Shown: in pieces, positions 52,875 to 61,447 of the stretch | How the letters are laid out: each line of letters opens with the position of its first letter | Numbering within the stretch: the first letter of the stretch is position 1 | Assembly (NCBI GenBank): GCA_910575565.1 | Contig: CAJTFL010000001.1 | Location: 248,001 to 312,000 of the forward strand | DNA from: Lachnospiraceae bacterium | GTDB taxonomy: Bacteria > Bacillota > Clostridia > Lachnospirales > Lachnospiraceae | Direction: 5' to 3' | Length of the DNA stretch: 64,000 bases | The notes under the pieces: model-generated | Database searches by the model: none | The model's input: only the letters and a program-made list of their open reading frames with translations | Told to the model about the DNA's origin: nothing | Program-made: the position numbers and the translations under genes

Positions 52875-54500
52875 ATGCCAGACGATATGAAAGATTACTT
52901 GGAAAAACTGAACCAGGCCAGGAGCAGGCGGAAGAAGCAATTAGAAATCCGGTATTTTGTCGCGGCGGTCTGTGCCGTGGTGGTAGTCAGCGTGCTGGGG
53001 GTAGGCCTTGCCCGCATGAAATCCCGCTCGGCTGCCGCCTCCGGCCAGGAAGGAAAGGCAGGGCAGGAGGGGACGGCCGCCTCGGAAACGGAGACGGGGA
53101 CAGAAGCGCCTGCGGAGCCTACCTTGTCCCCGGAGGAGCTGGCGGCCCAGCAGGAAGCCCAGGAGATCCAGGCAGTGCTGGATTCCTACGGAAATATGGG
53201 ACTTATCCAGGTGGAGGGCTACTTAAATGTGCGCGAGACCCCGGGGAGCGGCGGAAAGATCATCGGCAAGCTTCAGCAGAACAGCGTCTGTGAGATCCTG
53301 GAGGAGGACGGGGAATGGGATCATATCACCTCCGGCGGGATTGAAGGCTATATCCATAACCAGTACGTGGTAACGGGGGAAGCGGCCAAGGAAGCGGCCA
53401 GGGCCTACGTGGTTAAGCGTGCGGTGATTAAAGCGGACAAGCTGAATATCCGGGATCAGCCTAACACGGAAGGCTCCCAGGTGGTGGGGCAGGCTCTGCA
53501 GAATGAACGGTATGAGGTGCTTGGGGAGGCGGACGGCTGGGTGCAGATTGACTCCGGCTATGTGTCGGCAGAATTTGTGGAGGTAAAGTATGCCTTAAAC
53601 GAGGCCAGGAAGCTGGATCTGGTGGCGATGGCCATCAATATGTATGATCATTTGGTTATCTCGAAGGTGGATAATTACTTGAATGTGCGGGAAGAGCCGA
53701 AATCCGACGGCAAGGTGATTGGCAAGATGACCAGCAAGGCCGCAGGGGAGATCATCGAAGTGCTGGACGGCTGGTATCACATCAAGTCAGGAAACATTAC
53801 CGGCTATATCACGGCAGATCCCCAGTATACGGCCACCGGCCAGGAGGCAAAGGATATTGCCATGGAAGAGGCGGAGCTGATGGCGATCGTAAATACCGAT
53901 ATGCTGAATGTGCGCCTTGAGCCGTCCACCGAATCCAACATCTGGACCCAGATCTCAAAAGAAGAACGGTATCCGGTGCTGGAACAGTTAGACGGCTGGG
54001 TGCAGATTGAGCTGGATACGGAGGACAGCGATAAAGCGTATATTTCTACCCGTGACAATAACGTGGAAGTCCGCTATGCCCTTGCGGAAGCCATTAAGTT
54101 TTCTCCTTTGGAGGAGGCGGCTCAGGAATCGGCTTCCCGGCGCTCAAGGATTGTCAACTACGCCCTCCAGTTCGTGGGGAACCCCTATGTCTGGGGCGGA
54201 ACCAGCTTAACCAGGGGAGTGGACTGCTCCGGCTTTACCATGCAGGTGCTGAAGGAGTTTGGGGTAAGCCTGCCCCATTATTCCGGCTCCCAGGCCCAGA
54301 TGGGAAAGGCTGTGTCCTCCAGTGAGATGCGGCCAGGGGATTTGATTTTCTACGCCAACAGCAGGGGCGTGATAAACCACGTGGCAATGTATATCGGGAA
54401 CGGGCAGATTGTCCATGCGGCAAGCAGCAGGAGCGGAATTAAGATTTCCACCTGGAATTACCGCAGCCCGAAGGCCATCCGGAATGTTCTGGGGGATTGA
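52875..54500 (+). CDS. SH3-domain and NlpC/P60 cell-wall hydrolase
   Basis: The 541-residue protein has a short charged start, a membrane anchor (about residues 28-50), and an Ala/Glu/Thr-rich linker. Four bacterial SH3 repeats carry the LNVRE or LNIRD motif (near residues 115, 190, 270 and 345). A C-terminal NlpC/P60 domain has Cys451 in RGVDCSGFT and His502 in INHVAMYIG. It should cleave peptide stems of peptidoglycan at the outer face. ATG 52875 is chosen for the upstream AAGGAGAG, though the spacing is long; ATG 52848 is an alternative. Confidence 0.9.
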   Translation: MPDDMKDYLEKLNQARSRRKKQLEIRYFVAAVCAVVVVSVLGVGLARMKSRSAAASGQEGKAGQEGTAASETETGTEAPAEPTLSPEELAAQQEAQEIQAVLDSYGNMGLIQVEGYLNVRETPGSGGKIIGKLQQNSVCEILEEDGEWDHITSGGIEGYIHNQYVVTGEAAKEAARAYVVKRAVIKADKLNIRDQPNTEGSQVVGQALQNERYEVLGEADGWVQIDSGYVSAEFVEVKYALNEARKLDLVAMAINMYDHLVISKVDNYLNVREEPKSDGKVIGKMTSKAAGEIIEVLDGWYHIKSGNITGYITADPQYTATGQEAKDIAMEEAELMAIVNTDMLNVRLEPSTESNIWTQISKEERYPVLEQLDGWVQIELDTEDSDKAYISTRDNNVEVRYALAEAIKFSPLEEAAQESASRRSRIVNYALQFVGNPYVWGGTSLTRGVDCSGFTMQVLKEFGVSLPHYSGSQAQMGKAVSSSEMRPGDLIFYANSRGVINHVAMYIGNGQIVHAASSRSGIKISTWNYRSPKAIRNVLGD

Positions 54501-54544
54501 CAGAACGGATTTATATGATATAATTTTTGGAAGGGATTTGCGGC

Positions 54545-54582
54545 AAGGGCGCCAGGGATACTGGCGCCCTTATGCATTTTAG
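54545..54582 (+). terminator. Terminator after the NlpC/P60 gene
   Basis: AAGGGCGCCAG-GGATA-CTGGCGCCCTT (54545-54571) is a perfect 11-bp stem followed by a partly T-rich stretch. Confidence 0.75.
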
Positions 54583-54642
54583 CTTGGCGGCTTCATGGGA
54601 AAACTTGCTGCGGTAAAGGGCAAAGGAGAGAAAGGAGTTTAC

Positions 54643-55977
54643 ATGAATTATAATTACCTGGCACAATTTTACGGGAAATCATCCAATTACACGGATATCC
54701 CCAATCATCTGTATAAAGAGTACAACGTAAAAAAAGGCCTTAGGAACGAGGACGGCACAGGCGTCCGCATGGGTCTGACCAGAGTATCGGACGTTGTAGG
54801 CTATGAGATTATCGATGGGGTTAAGACGAATGCGGAAGGCGATCTGTATTACCGGGGCTACAGCGTGTATGACCTGGTAAAGGGGAAAATCGGCTGCATC
54901 GGCTTTGAGGAGGTATGCTTCCTTCTGCTGTACGGCTATCTGCCCAGCAAAACGGATTTAAACCGGTTTATCGATGTGGTAAGAAGCCTGTATGCGCTGC
55001 CGGATGATTTCCTGGAAATGAATCTTTTGCGGCTCCCGGGGAAAAATTTGATGAATAAGCTTCAGCACGCTACCCTTACCTTGTACAATTACGATATGGA
55101 TAACCCGGATGACACGGATGTGTATAAGACCATGCTAAAAGGCGTCAACCTTCTGGCGAAGTTTCCTTCGGTGGCCTGCTATGCCTACCAGAGCAAGATC
55201 CATCACTTTAACCGGGAAAGCCTGATTATCCATTATCCCAGGGAGGATTATTCCATTGCGGAAAACATCCTGTATATGCTGAGGGAGGATAAGAAATTCA
55301 CCCCCAAGGAGGCCGGCCTTTTAGACGCCCTTTTAGTGCTTCATGCGGATCACGGCGGCGGAAATAATTCCACCTTTACTAATGTGGTGATTTCCTCCAC
55401 GGGGACGGATCTGTATTCGTCGATCTCCGGCTCCATCGGTTCCTTGAAAGGCCCCCGTCACGGCGGCGCCAATATCAAGGTTTCTGAGATGATGGAAAAG
55501 GTGATTGGGGAAATTGGGTATTCGGCGGATGTGGATCAGATAAAAGCCTTGATCCGAAAGATTCTTTCCGGGGATTTTTATGACCGCTCCGGCCTGGTTT
55601 ATGGGTTTGGCCATGCGGTTTATACCATTTCGGATCCACGGGCGGAAATTTTAAGGAGCTGCTGCGAAACCGTAGCCATGGAGCAGTATAAGATGGAGGA
55701 ATTCAATTTCTACCGTTTGTTTGAACAGTGCACGAAGGAGGTAATCCTGGAGGATAAGCATAAGGTGATCCCCACCAATGTAGATTATTACAGCGGGTTT
55801 GCCTATGAGATGCTTCAGATTCCCAGGGATATGTATACCCCTCTGTTTGTAATCAGCCGGATTGTGGGCTGGGTGGCTCATAACCTGGAAAATAAATTAT
55901 ACGATGGCAAGATCATGCGTCCGGCCACGAAGTATGTGGGGGAAAACGTAACGTATATTCCAATGAAAGAGAGGTAA
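54643..55977 (+). CDS. Citrate synthase
   Basis: The 444-residue enzyme starts at the ATG with AAGGAG 6 bases upstream. Catalytic motifs are LLVLHADHGGGNNSTF (His), GPRHGGANIKV (His) and FYDRSGLVYGFGHAVYT (Asp region). It condenses oxaloacetate with acetyl-CoA. The sequence is of the longer clostridial type rather than the common roughly 370-residue Bacillus form, so a (Re)-type synthase is not implied. It is followed 4 bp later by isocitrate dehydrogenase, suggesting an oxidative half-cycle toward 2-oxoglutarate and glutamate. Confidence 0.93.
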   Translation: MNYNYLAQFYGKSSNYTDIPNHLYKEYNVKKGLRNEDGTGVRMGLTRVSDVVGYEIIDGVKTNAEGDLYYRGYSVYDLVKGKIGCIGFEEVCFLLLYGYLPSKTDLNRFIDVVRSLYALPDDFLEMNLLRLPGKNLMNKLQHATLTLYNYDMDNPDDTDVYKTMLKGVNLLAKFPSVACYAYQSKIHHFNRESLIIHYPREDYSIAENILYMLREDKKFTPKEAGLLDALLVLHADHGGGNNSTFTNVVISSTGTDLYSSISGSIGSLKGPRHGGANIKVSEMMEKVIGEIGYSADVDQIKALIRKILSGDFYDRSGLVYGFGHAVYTISDPRAEILRSCCETVAMEQYKMEEFNFYRLFEQCTKEVILEDKHKVIPTNVDYYSGFAYEMLQIPRDMYTPLFVISRIVGWVAHNLENKLYDGKIMRPATKYVGENVTYIPMKER

Positions 55978-55981
55978 TCCA

Positions 55982-56977
55982 ATGAAAACCATTACCGTAT
56001 TTAAAGGCGACGGCATCGGGCCGGAAATTACCGATGCGGTGTTAGAGATTTTGAAGGCAGCCAAGGCTCCTTTGGACTATGAAATTTTCCGGGTAGGAGA
56101 GGCAGAATATGAGGAAAACGGCGCCCTGATCCCGGAAAAAGCATTTGCTTCCTTTGAGCGGAATAAGATTTTGCTGAAATCGCCCATTACCACGCCGGTG
56201 GGAAAAGGCTTCCGTTCCTTAAATGTTACCCTGCGGGAGAAGTACGACCTTTATGCCAATATCCGCCCGGCAAAGTCCAATGCCGCGGTGGTGACGCCCT
56301 TTAAGGATGTGGATATCGTAACCTTCCGGGAAAATACGGAGGATCTGTACGTAGGGGTGGAGGAGCAGATTGACGCCGGCACGGTGCACGCCACGAAAAT
56401 CATTACCCGCAGGGCCAGCACCCGGATCATCGCCGATGCCTTTGCGTATGCCAGAGCCCAGGGAAGGAAGAAAGTTACCTGCGTCCACAAGGCGAACATT
56501 TTAAAGAAATCAGACGGCTTGTTTTTAAGCGTCTTTAGGGAGATTGCAGAAAACTATCCGGACATTGAAGCGGATGATAAGATTGTGGACAATGTTTGTA
56601 TGCAGCTGGTTATGCGTCCTCAGCAGTTTGACATTATGGTCATGCCTAACCTTTACGGCGACATTGTATCCGATTTGACCAGCGGCCTTATCGGCGGCCT
56701 GGGGCTTCTGCCTTCCAGCAACTTAGGGAAGGATTATGCCATGTTTGAGGCGGTGCACGGCAGCGCCCCGGATATTGCCGGGAAAAATATCGCCAACCCC
56801 ACGGCGCTTTTGTGGTCCGCCTGCATGATGCTGGAGCACTTAGGCGAGCTGGATGTGGCCGCAAAGATCCGCAGGGCTGTGGATCAGGTGCTGGCAGAGG
56901 GAAGCTGCAAGACGCCTGATATCGGCGGGAAGGCTACCACCGCAGAATACTGTAGCCAGATTATTGGTCGTTTTTAA
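55982..56977 (+). CDS. Isocitrate dehydrogenase, NAD-type (isopropylmalate dehydrogenase family)
   Basis: The 331-residue enzyme shows VFKGDGIGPEITDAVLEI, the substrate loop SLNVTLREKYDLYANIRPAKS, FRENTEDLYVGVEE, a DIVSDLTSGLIGGLGLLPSSN metal site and HGSAPDIAGKNIANPTAL. Context with citrate synthase favours isocitrate over isopropylmalate or homoisocitrate as substrate. Its length and HGSAPDIAGK region suit an NAD-linked form. It would make 2-oxoglutarate; no aconitase gene is adjacent. Confidence 0.9.
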   Translation: MKTITVFKGDGIGPEITDAVLEILKAAKAPLDYEIFRVGEAEYEENGALIPEKAFASFERNKILLKSPITTPVGKGFRSLNVTLREKYDLYANIRPAKSNAAVVTPFKDVDIVTFRENTEDLYVGVEEQIDAGTVHATKIITRRASTRIIADAFAYARAQGRKKVTCVHKANILKKSDGLFLSVFREIAENYPDIEADDKIVDNVCMQLVMRPQQFDIMVMPNLYGDIVSDLTSGLIGGLGLLPSSNLGKDYAMFEAVHGSAPDIAGKNIANPTALLWSACMMLEHLGELDVAAKIRRAVDQVLAEGSCKTPDIGGKATTAEYCSQIIGRF

Positions 56978-57025
56978 GGCCGATTTTCCATTAAGGCCGT
57001 ATTTTCCACTAAGATCATATATTTG

Positions 57026-57055
57026 TTAGAATTTTCCTGAATATGCCGATATAAT
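57026..57055 (+). promoter_or_regulatory. Probable promoter of the 414-aa orphan gene
   Basis: TTAGAA (57026-57031), 18 bp, TATAAT (57050-57055), about 80 bp before the ATG. Confidence 0.5.
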
Positions 57056-57136
57056 GACTAAGAGGTTTTTGCGGTTTGTTTATTCGGATGCGCTGCCGTT
57101 TAAGGCTTGTAAGCCTTTGGCGGAAAGGGGAAGATT

Positions 57137-58381
57137 ATGGAAATAAAGATTACTTCAGAGGTTTATTCGGGAAAGGCTCCCGGGAAGGCCAAGCCGTCTA
57201 AGAAAGAGCCGGAAGCGGAAAAGGCGAAGCGCCTGGATACATACGAGCCTTCGGCAGGCTCCATGCCTTTTGGGGATAAGATGCTTACCGGTTCGGCAGG
57301 CGGCTTGCGCTTAGACGGCCCGATTCCCTCGCCGGGAGAGCTTAAGCTGTACGAGCCAGATCCGGACGCGGACGGGATCAACTGGAAGGAAGTGGAAGCC
57401 AGTTTTTTTGGCGCACCGGTAACGCTGGATAATGCCGACCGGATCGAGGCCAAGGTGGAGGGGATAGCTTCCATGTACCTTGCGGTGAAGGATCAGCTGG
57501 AAGAAAAATTTGCGGGCCGGGAGGATAAGCTGGCGGAAAAAATGAGCCGTTTGGATTCCTTGTTCCAGCAGGCGAAAAGCCGGATAGTCAGCTCCTATAA
57601 AGGAAGCGTGGGAAGCTTTTATGAACAGATGGGGAATAAAGGGATCAGCGCCAGGATGGGGGATAGCCTGGCAAAAGCCATTGACGGGAAGGTGGCGGAG
57701 ATGGAAGCCTATGGGAAGGAACATGGGATTTTGGGAACCCCGGAGGATGAGCGGAAGCTGCCCTATAACGTAAAGGCGGTCTTCTTGCAGGCAGGGATGA
57801 TAGCAAAGCGGGAAGGATTGCAGGCTAAGGGTCAGGAGGATGGTGTTTCTGAAAGCCAGACTGAAGGGGGATACAGCCTAAAGGATCTTGGGGCGGCAGG
57901 GTTTGCCGCCAAGGCGGCGTCAAAGATGAGCCCTAAGGAGCTTGCCCTGATGGGCGATGACGAGCTGGGAATCCAGATGGCTCTGCGCTATATGAAGATG
58001 GCCAAGGCTCTGGGGCATTTCGGGGTGGGAGATAAGATGTCTTCCCTGATCTTAAGCACTTTTGGGACGTTTTTGGATCGGTATTCCGGCGGGGCGCTGA
58101 CAGATAAGGATCGAGCCTCTGGCTCCTACAATTATGCGCTGAAGCAATACCAGTCTGCCGGGGACATTCGCCAGGCCTTGGAAAAGAGTGCCAGGAAATA
58201 CTTGGATGACGGATTTTTCAACCAGCTTATTTCTTTCCAAAACGGTGCAGGGGCATCAAAGTTTACCCGTTACCGCCTGGAATTAAGCCAGTTTATGGAC
58301 AGCATGGGGCGGGGCGATACAGCCGGGATGCTGGATTCCATTGCGGGGAAGGGACGCCCGTATCTGTCCATGTACGCATAG
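57137..58381 (+). CDS. Hypothetical protein (414 aa), no recognised family
   Basis: I do not recognise this protein. It lacks a signal peptide and membrane segments. The first about 80 residues are Lys/Pro/Glu-rich and probably disordered. The middle (about 95-220) is helical and charged, including DQLEEKFAGREDKLAEKMSR. The rest is helical with SKMSPKELALMGDDELGIQMALRYM and a C-terminal RGDTAGMLDSIAGKGRPYLSMYA. GGAAAGGGG precedes the ATG and a promoter lies upstream. It stands alone between isocitrate dehydrogenase and an Rrf2 gene. Composition suggests a cytosolic or flagellar/spore-type structural role, but nothing proves one. Confidence 0.75.
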   Translation: MEIKITSEVYSGKAPGKAKPSKKEPEAEKAKRLDTYEPSAGSMPFGDKMLTGSAGGLRLDGPIPSPGELKLYEPDPDADGINWKEVEASFFGAPVTLDNADRIEAKVEGIASMYLAVKDQLEEKFAGREDKLAEKMSRLDSLFQQAKSRIVSSYKGSVGSFYEQMGNKGISARMGDSLAKAIDGKVAEMEAYGKEHGILGTPEDERKLPYNVKAVFLQAGMIAKREGLQAKGQEDGVSESQTEGGYSLKDLGAAGFAAKAASKMSPKELALMGDDELGIQMALRYMKMAKALGHFGVGDKMSSLILSTFGTFLDRYSGGALTDKDRASGSYNYALKQYQSAGDIRQALEKSARKYLDDGFFNQLISFQNGAGASKFTRYRLELSQFMDSMGRGDTAGMLDSIAGKGRPYLSMYA

Positions 58382-58447
58382 CATTGTCTCAGGGCATTTT
58401 TGAAACACACGTTAGCCTTTGGCATCCTTTGGGATGCCAAGGTTTGC

Positions 58448-58873
58448 TTACGGCTGGTTAAGCTCCTGTTCCTGGCGCATCAGATCCGCCAGGGTGACTT
58501 GCTCCAGGTAATCGCGGATCACCTGATCTAAGCCCTGCCATAAAGGCAGCGTCCTGCAGAAAAATTTCCTTGGGCAGTCCTCCTGGCCGGGATCTAAGCA
58601 GGCCACGGGAGCCAGGGAAAGCTCCGTCGCATTAAGGATGCTTCCGATGGTGTACTGTTCAGGCGGCTTAACCAGCCGGTAGCCGCCTCCCTTGCCCCGC
58701 AGGCCGGCCAGGAATTTCTGTTTTACCAATACTTTTAAAATGCCTTCCAAATATTTTTCTGAGATTCCCTGCCGTTCGGCAGTTTCTTTTAAGGGAATAT
58801 ATCCTTTGGACTGGTGTTCAGCCAAATCGATCATAATGCGCAGGGCGTAGCGCCCTTTTGTGGAAATCAGCAT
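58448..58873 (-). CDS. Rrf2-family transcriptional regulator
   Basis: The 141-residue protein has a winged helix (MLISTKGRYALRIMIDLAEH, ISEKYLEGILKVL and LRGKGGGYRL wing) and a dimerisation helix. Three Cys in ACLDPGQEDCPRKFFC sit where IscR-type members bind an iron-sulfur cluster, with spacing Cx7Cx5C. It may sense iron-sulfur status, redox or a sulfur metabolite. A GGAGGAA site precedes the ATG. Regulated genes are not evident from the neighbourhood. Confidence 0.92.
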   Translation of the reverse strand: MLISTKGRYALRIMIDLAEHQSKGYIPLKETAERQGISEKYLEGILKVLVKQKFLAGLRGKGGGYRLVKPPEQYTIGSILNATELSLAPVACLDPGQEDCPRKFFCRTLPLWQGLDQVIRDYLEQVTLADLMRQEQELNQP

Positions 58874-59168
58874 AGGAAGTTCCTCCTGTGTTTGATGTAA
58901 ATGCGATTAATTGCTTTTACCTATTATACAACAATGTAAGTGGGTAATCAAGGCAGATGAGAAAATAAACTTAATCTGGACTGGTTTAAAATTGCTATAC
59001 TGGATATTTAAAACAATCCAATACGCTGATATGATGGGTACACCGGGGAAATGAAAATGCTGCAGCATAGTTTAAGACAACCGTTGAGACGGGGGAGGGC
59101 AAGAAAATGCCCATCTGAACGGTAAGCGTTTAAATAAGCGCGATAAATAAGAATTGGAGGCAGGGATT
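58874..59168 (+). promoter_or_regulatory. Leader of the ECF S-component gene with possible switch structure
   Basis: TATACT near 58996 could be a -10 box. Further on there is a perfect 12-bp palindrome, ATGCTGCAGCAT (59057-59068). CCGT-TGAG-ACGG can form a hairpin, but its left arm (ACCGTT) can alternatively pair with AACGGT about 35 nt later, around a GGGC/GCCC hairpin. Two mutually exclusive folds before a vitamin-transporter-type gene suggest RNA control. I cannot match it to a named riboswitch. Confidence 0.45.
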
Positions 59169-59717
59169 ATGAGCAATATGCAGGGAAGCGTCCAGGCAAA
59201 GCAGGGGGCAGTCCATTCTACCCAGTGGCTGGCAGTGACGGCGGTGTTAATGGCGATGAATGTGGGGCTAAGCTCCTTTGGCGTTCCGGTTCCGGGAGGG
59301 CATTTATACTTAAACGACGTGGTGATTTGTACCGCAGGGATTCTTTTGGATCCCCTTGGCGCATTCATGGTCGGCGGGGTAGGGGCGTTTTTAGGCGACT
59401 TTTTCTTTTATCCTACGCCTATGTTTGTATCCTTAGCCACCCATGGAATTCAGGCAGTGGCGATTTCCCTGATTTCCCACCGTGGAGGGAAGGAAAAGCG
59501 GATGGCGGCATCCTTAGCTGGGGTGGCCGTGGGAGCCGTGATTATGGTAGTGGGGTATTCCCTGGGCAGGGCATTTATTTACAGCACGCCGGAATATGCG
59601 CTGTTAAAGCTGCCGTTCCAGATTTTGCAGGCGGTGGTTGGAGCCGCGGCGGCGATGGTGATTTGCTTTCGGTTTAGGATTTTGGAGGTCTATAGCCGGA
59701 TTAGCGGGGGAAGGTGA
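59169..59717 (+). CDS. ECF transporter S component (vitamin-type uptake)
   Basis: The 182-residue membrane protein has about five to six hydrophobic segments. The motif pattern is that of PF07155/PF12822-type ECF substrate-binding subunits (VPVPGGHLYLNDVVICTAGILLDPLGAFMVGGVGAFLGDFF, then THGIQAVAISLI). It would bind a vitamin or cofactor precursor and join a shared energising module encoded elsewhere. The substrate is not shown. GGAGG lies 8 bases before ATG 59169. Confidence 0.85.
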   Translation: MSNMQGSVQAKQGAVHSTQWLAVTAVLMAMNVGLSSFGVPVPGGHLYLNDVVICTAGILLDPLGAFMVGGVGAFLGDFFFYPTPMFVSLATHGIQAVAISLISHRGGKEKRMAASLAGVAVGAVIMVVGYSLGRAFIYSTPEYALLKLPFQILQAVVGAAAAMVICFRFRILEVYSRISGGR

Positions 59718-60667
59718 CATAACATTTATTTTGGTAGAATAGTTTTGCTTTTCCGCTACGCCAGGCGATATTCCATCGTCACCGCACTCTCGCTCCGCCT
59801 TCAACGTAGCGGACGCTAAACTCGTGAAAGACCTCGTTAAGCGCCGACGTTTCAGGAGGGGTTCCTCATGGAATATGGCCTGGCTCCGCTGCGGTATTGG
59901 CTTGCGTAAAATTACCTCTCGTTAGGTAAATGGATAAAGGCAGTTATCAGTCGGTTGGTTGGATGATTTATCGTCAGTTAGATTAAAAAGATAAAATTCA
60001 TTCATGAAGTAATTTTGTCAGTAGTGAGGTACTTCCGCTAAAGAAATATCTTTGGCATACCAAAAACAAACTCAGAACTAACCAGTCCCTAGCCGTCTGT
60101 GGTGCGTGTACACTAAGAAAACCGTATAAAACGGCGGCACTTAGCGAGGTCTTTTCGAGCTTAGTACCGTTCCGTTTTATGTCGAGCGAGAGCGCGTTTT
60201 CGTGTGTACATCCACCACAGGCGGCGAACTCGTCAGCCTACGTATTTTCTCTAAGCCAACAAACTCATCGTAAGAAACGCAACTTCCTCCATCCACCCCC
60301 AACATCATCCGAAACAACCCAGCATCAAAATCCGCCTTACCAGCTATCCAGGTTGACAAAGCATTTATCTTCCTCCAGCTATCCAAATTAACAAAGCATT
60401 AAATTTTACAATACAATATTTAGCCACAATTCTAAAACCCATATCCCTATAATTCCATCTACGATTACATCAAATCCCCTCACCCATATCGTTTTGCTAC
60501 TTCTTTTGCTACTTCTAAAAACCCTTCTATCACAATCAAATTATATTCATTTCAAATTAACTCACACGCAGTCACCGTATAAATTTAAAAAAATCCCCCC
60601 ATACTGTAAGCAAAGAATCTGTTCTGCGGACAAACTAGCCGCAGCGCAGGGAAAGGGAAGGTATGCT
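59718..60667. other. 950-bp gene-free region holding large repeat copy 2
   Basis: It contains the large repeat 59746-60405. The part from about 60260 to 60600 is conspicuously poor in G on this strand. A CTGCGG/CCGCAG hairpin near 60624-60644 precedes the tepA ribosome binding site. In-frame stretches here have no ribosome binding sites and no protein-like composition. Confidence 0.7.
59746..60405. repeat. Large structured intergenic repeat, copy 2
   Basis: This is the second copy of the element at 42624-43225, in the same orientation. Hairpin A spans 59760-59884 and hairpin B 60097-60220, with the same outer stems. It differs by a 57-bp insertion (59939-59995) ending in GATAAA, which also stands directly before it. 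Loop sequences have diverged more than the stems and conserved core. Confidence 0.75.
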
Positions 60668-61354
60668 ATGGGACAGGAAGGGTTAACGCAGAAAGAGCAG
60701 GAAATCGAGGAACTGGGGCAGATGACGCTGGAGGATGAAAGCGGCCAGCATAAGATCCATCTTTTGTCGATTATCGGGGAGGTGGAAGGCCATGAGAACG
60801 CGTCGGGGAACAGCAAAACCACGAAATATGATCATGTTTTGCCTAAGCTTGCGGAAATTGAGGACGATCAGAGCATAGACGGGCTTTTGGTGCTTTTAAA
60901 TACTTCCGGAGGGGATGTGGACGCAGGGCTGGCGATCGCGGAAATGATTGCTTCCTTAAGTATGCCGTCGGTGTCCCTGGTGCTTGGGGGAAGCCATTCC
61001 ATCGGCGTGCCTTTGGCCGTTGCATCGGATTATTCCTTTATCGTGCCTACCGGCACGATGATGATCCATCCAGTGAGGATGAGCGGGATGGTGATTGGCA
61101 CGGCTCAGACGTATGAGTATTTTAATATGATCCAGGATCGGATACTTAGCTTTGTGGAGAAGCATTCAAAAATTGCTTATGGCCAGCTAAAGCGGCTGAT
61201 GCACAATACGGAAATGCTGACGAAGGATTTGGGGACGGTTTTGGTGGGAGAGCAGGCGGTAAAGGAAGGGCTGATTGACGAAGTAGGGGGGATCAGGGAG
61301 GCTCTTAAGAAGCTCCATAAGATGATTGAAGCAAAGCAGCAGGCGATGGGGTGA
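60668..61354 (+). CDS. tepA: TepA-like ClpP-family serine protease
   Basis: The 228-residue ClpP/crotonase-fold protein has GLLVLLNTSGGDVDAGLAIAEMI, the serine in VLGGSHSIGVPLAVA, the active-site His in MMIHPVRMSG and a C-terminal VLVGEQAVKEGLIDEVGG. This matches TepA (translocation-enhancing protein), a cytosolic protease. ATG 60668 has GGGAAGG 7 bases upstream. It is immediately followed by a SpoIIIE/FtsK gene, the same neighbour as in Bacillus subtilis (tepA-ylzJ-spoIIIE), supporting the identification. Confidence 0.9.
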   Translation: MGQEGLTQKEQEIEELGQMTLEDESGQHKIHLLSIIGEVEGHENASGNSKTTKYDHVLPKLAEIEDDQSIDGLLVLLNTSGGDVDAGLAIAEMIASLSMPSVSLVLGGSHSIGVPLAVASDYSFIVPTGTMMIHPVRMSGMVIGTAQTYEYFNMIQDRILSFVEKHSKIAYGQLKRLMHNTEMLTKDLGTVLVGEQAVKEGLIDEVGGIREALKKLHKMIEAKQQAMG

Positions 61355-61447
61355 AGAACTTTATTGCAATTTCAGTTAATTTTTTGTATACTCTTAGGTG
61401 ACGGGTGAGGGGAAAGTCACTCTTAAGAGATACAGGAGGCTTGATTC

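Noticed and set aside
59037-59168. THF, FMN or preQ1 riboswitch
   Set aside because: None of the conserved core segments I know for these classes is present.
60494-60667. N-terminal extension of TepA beginning with a run of Leu
   Set aside because: It lies in G-poor intergenic DNA without a ribosome binding site; the internal ATG at 60668 has one.
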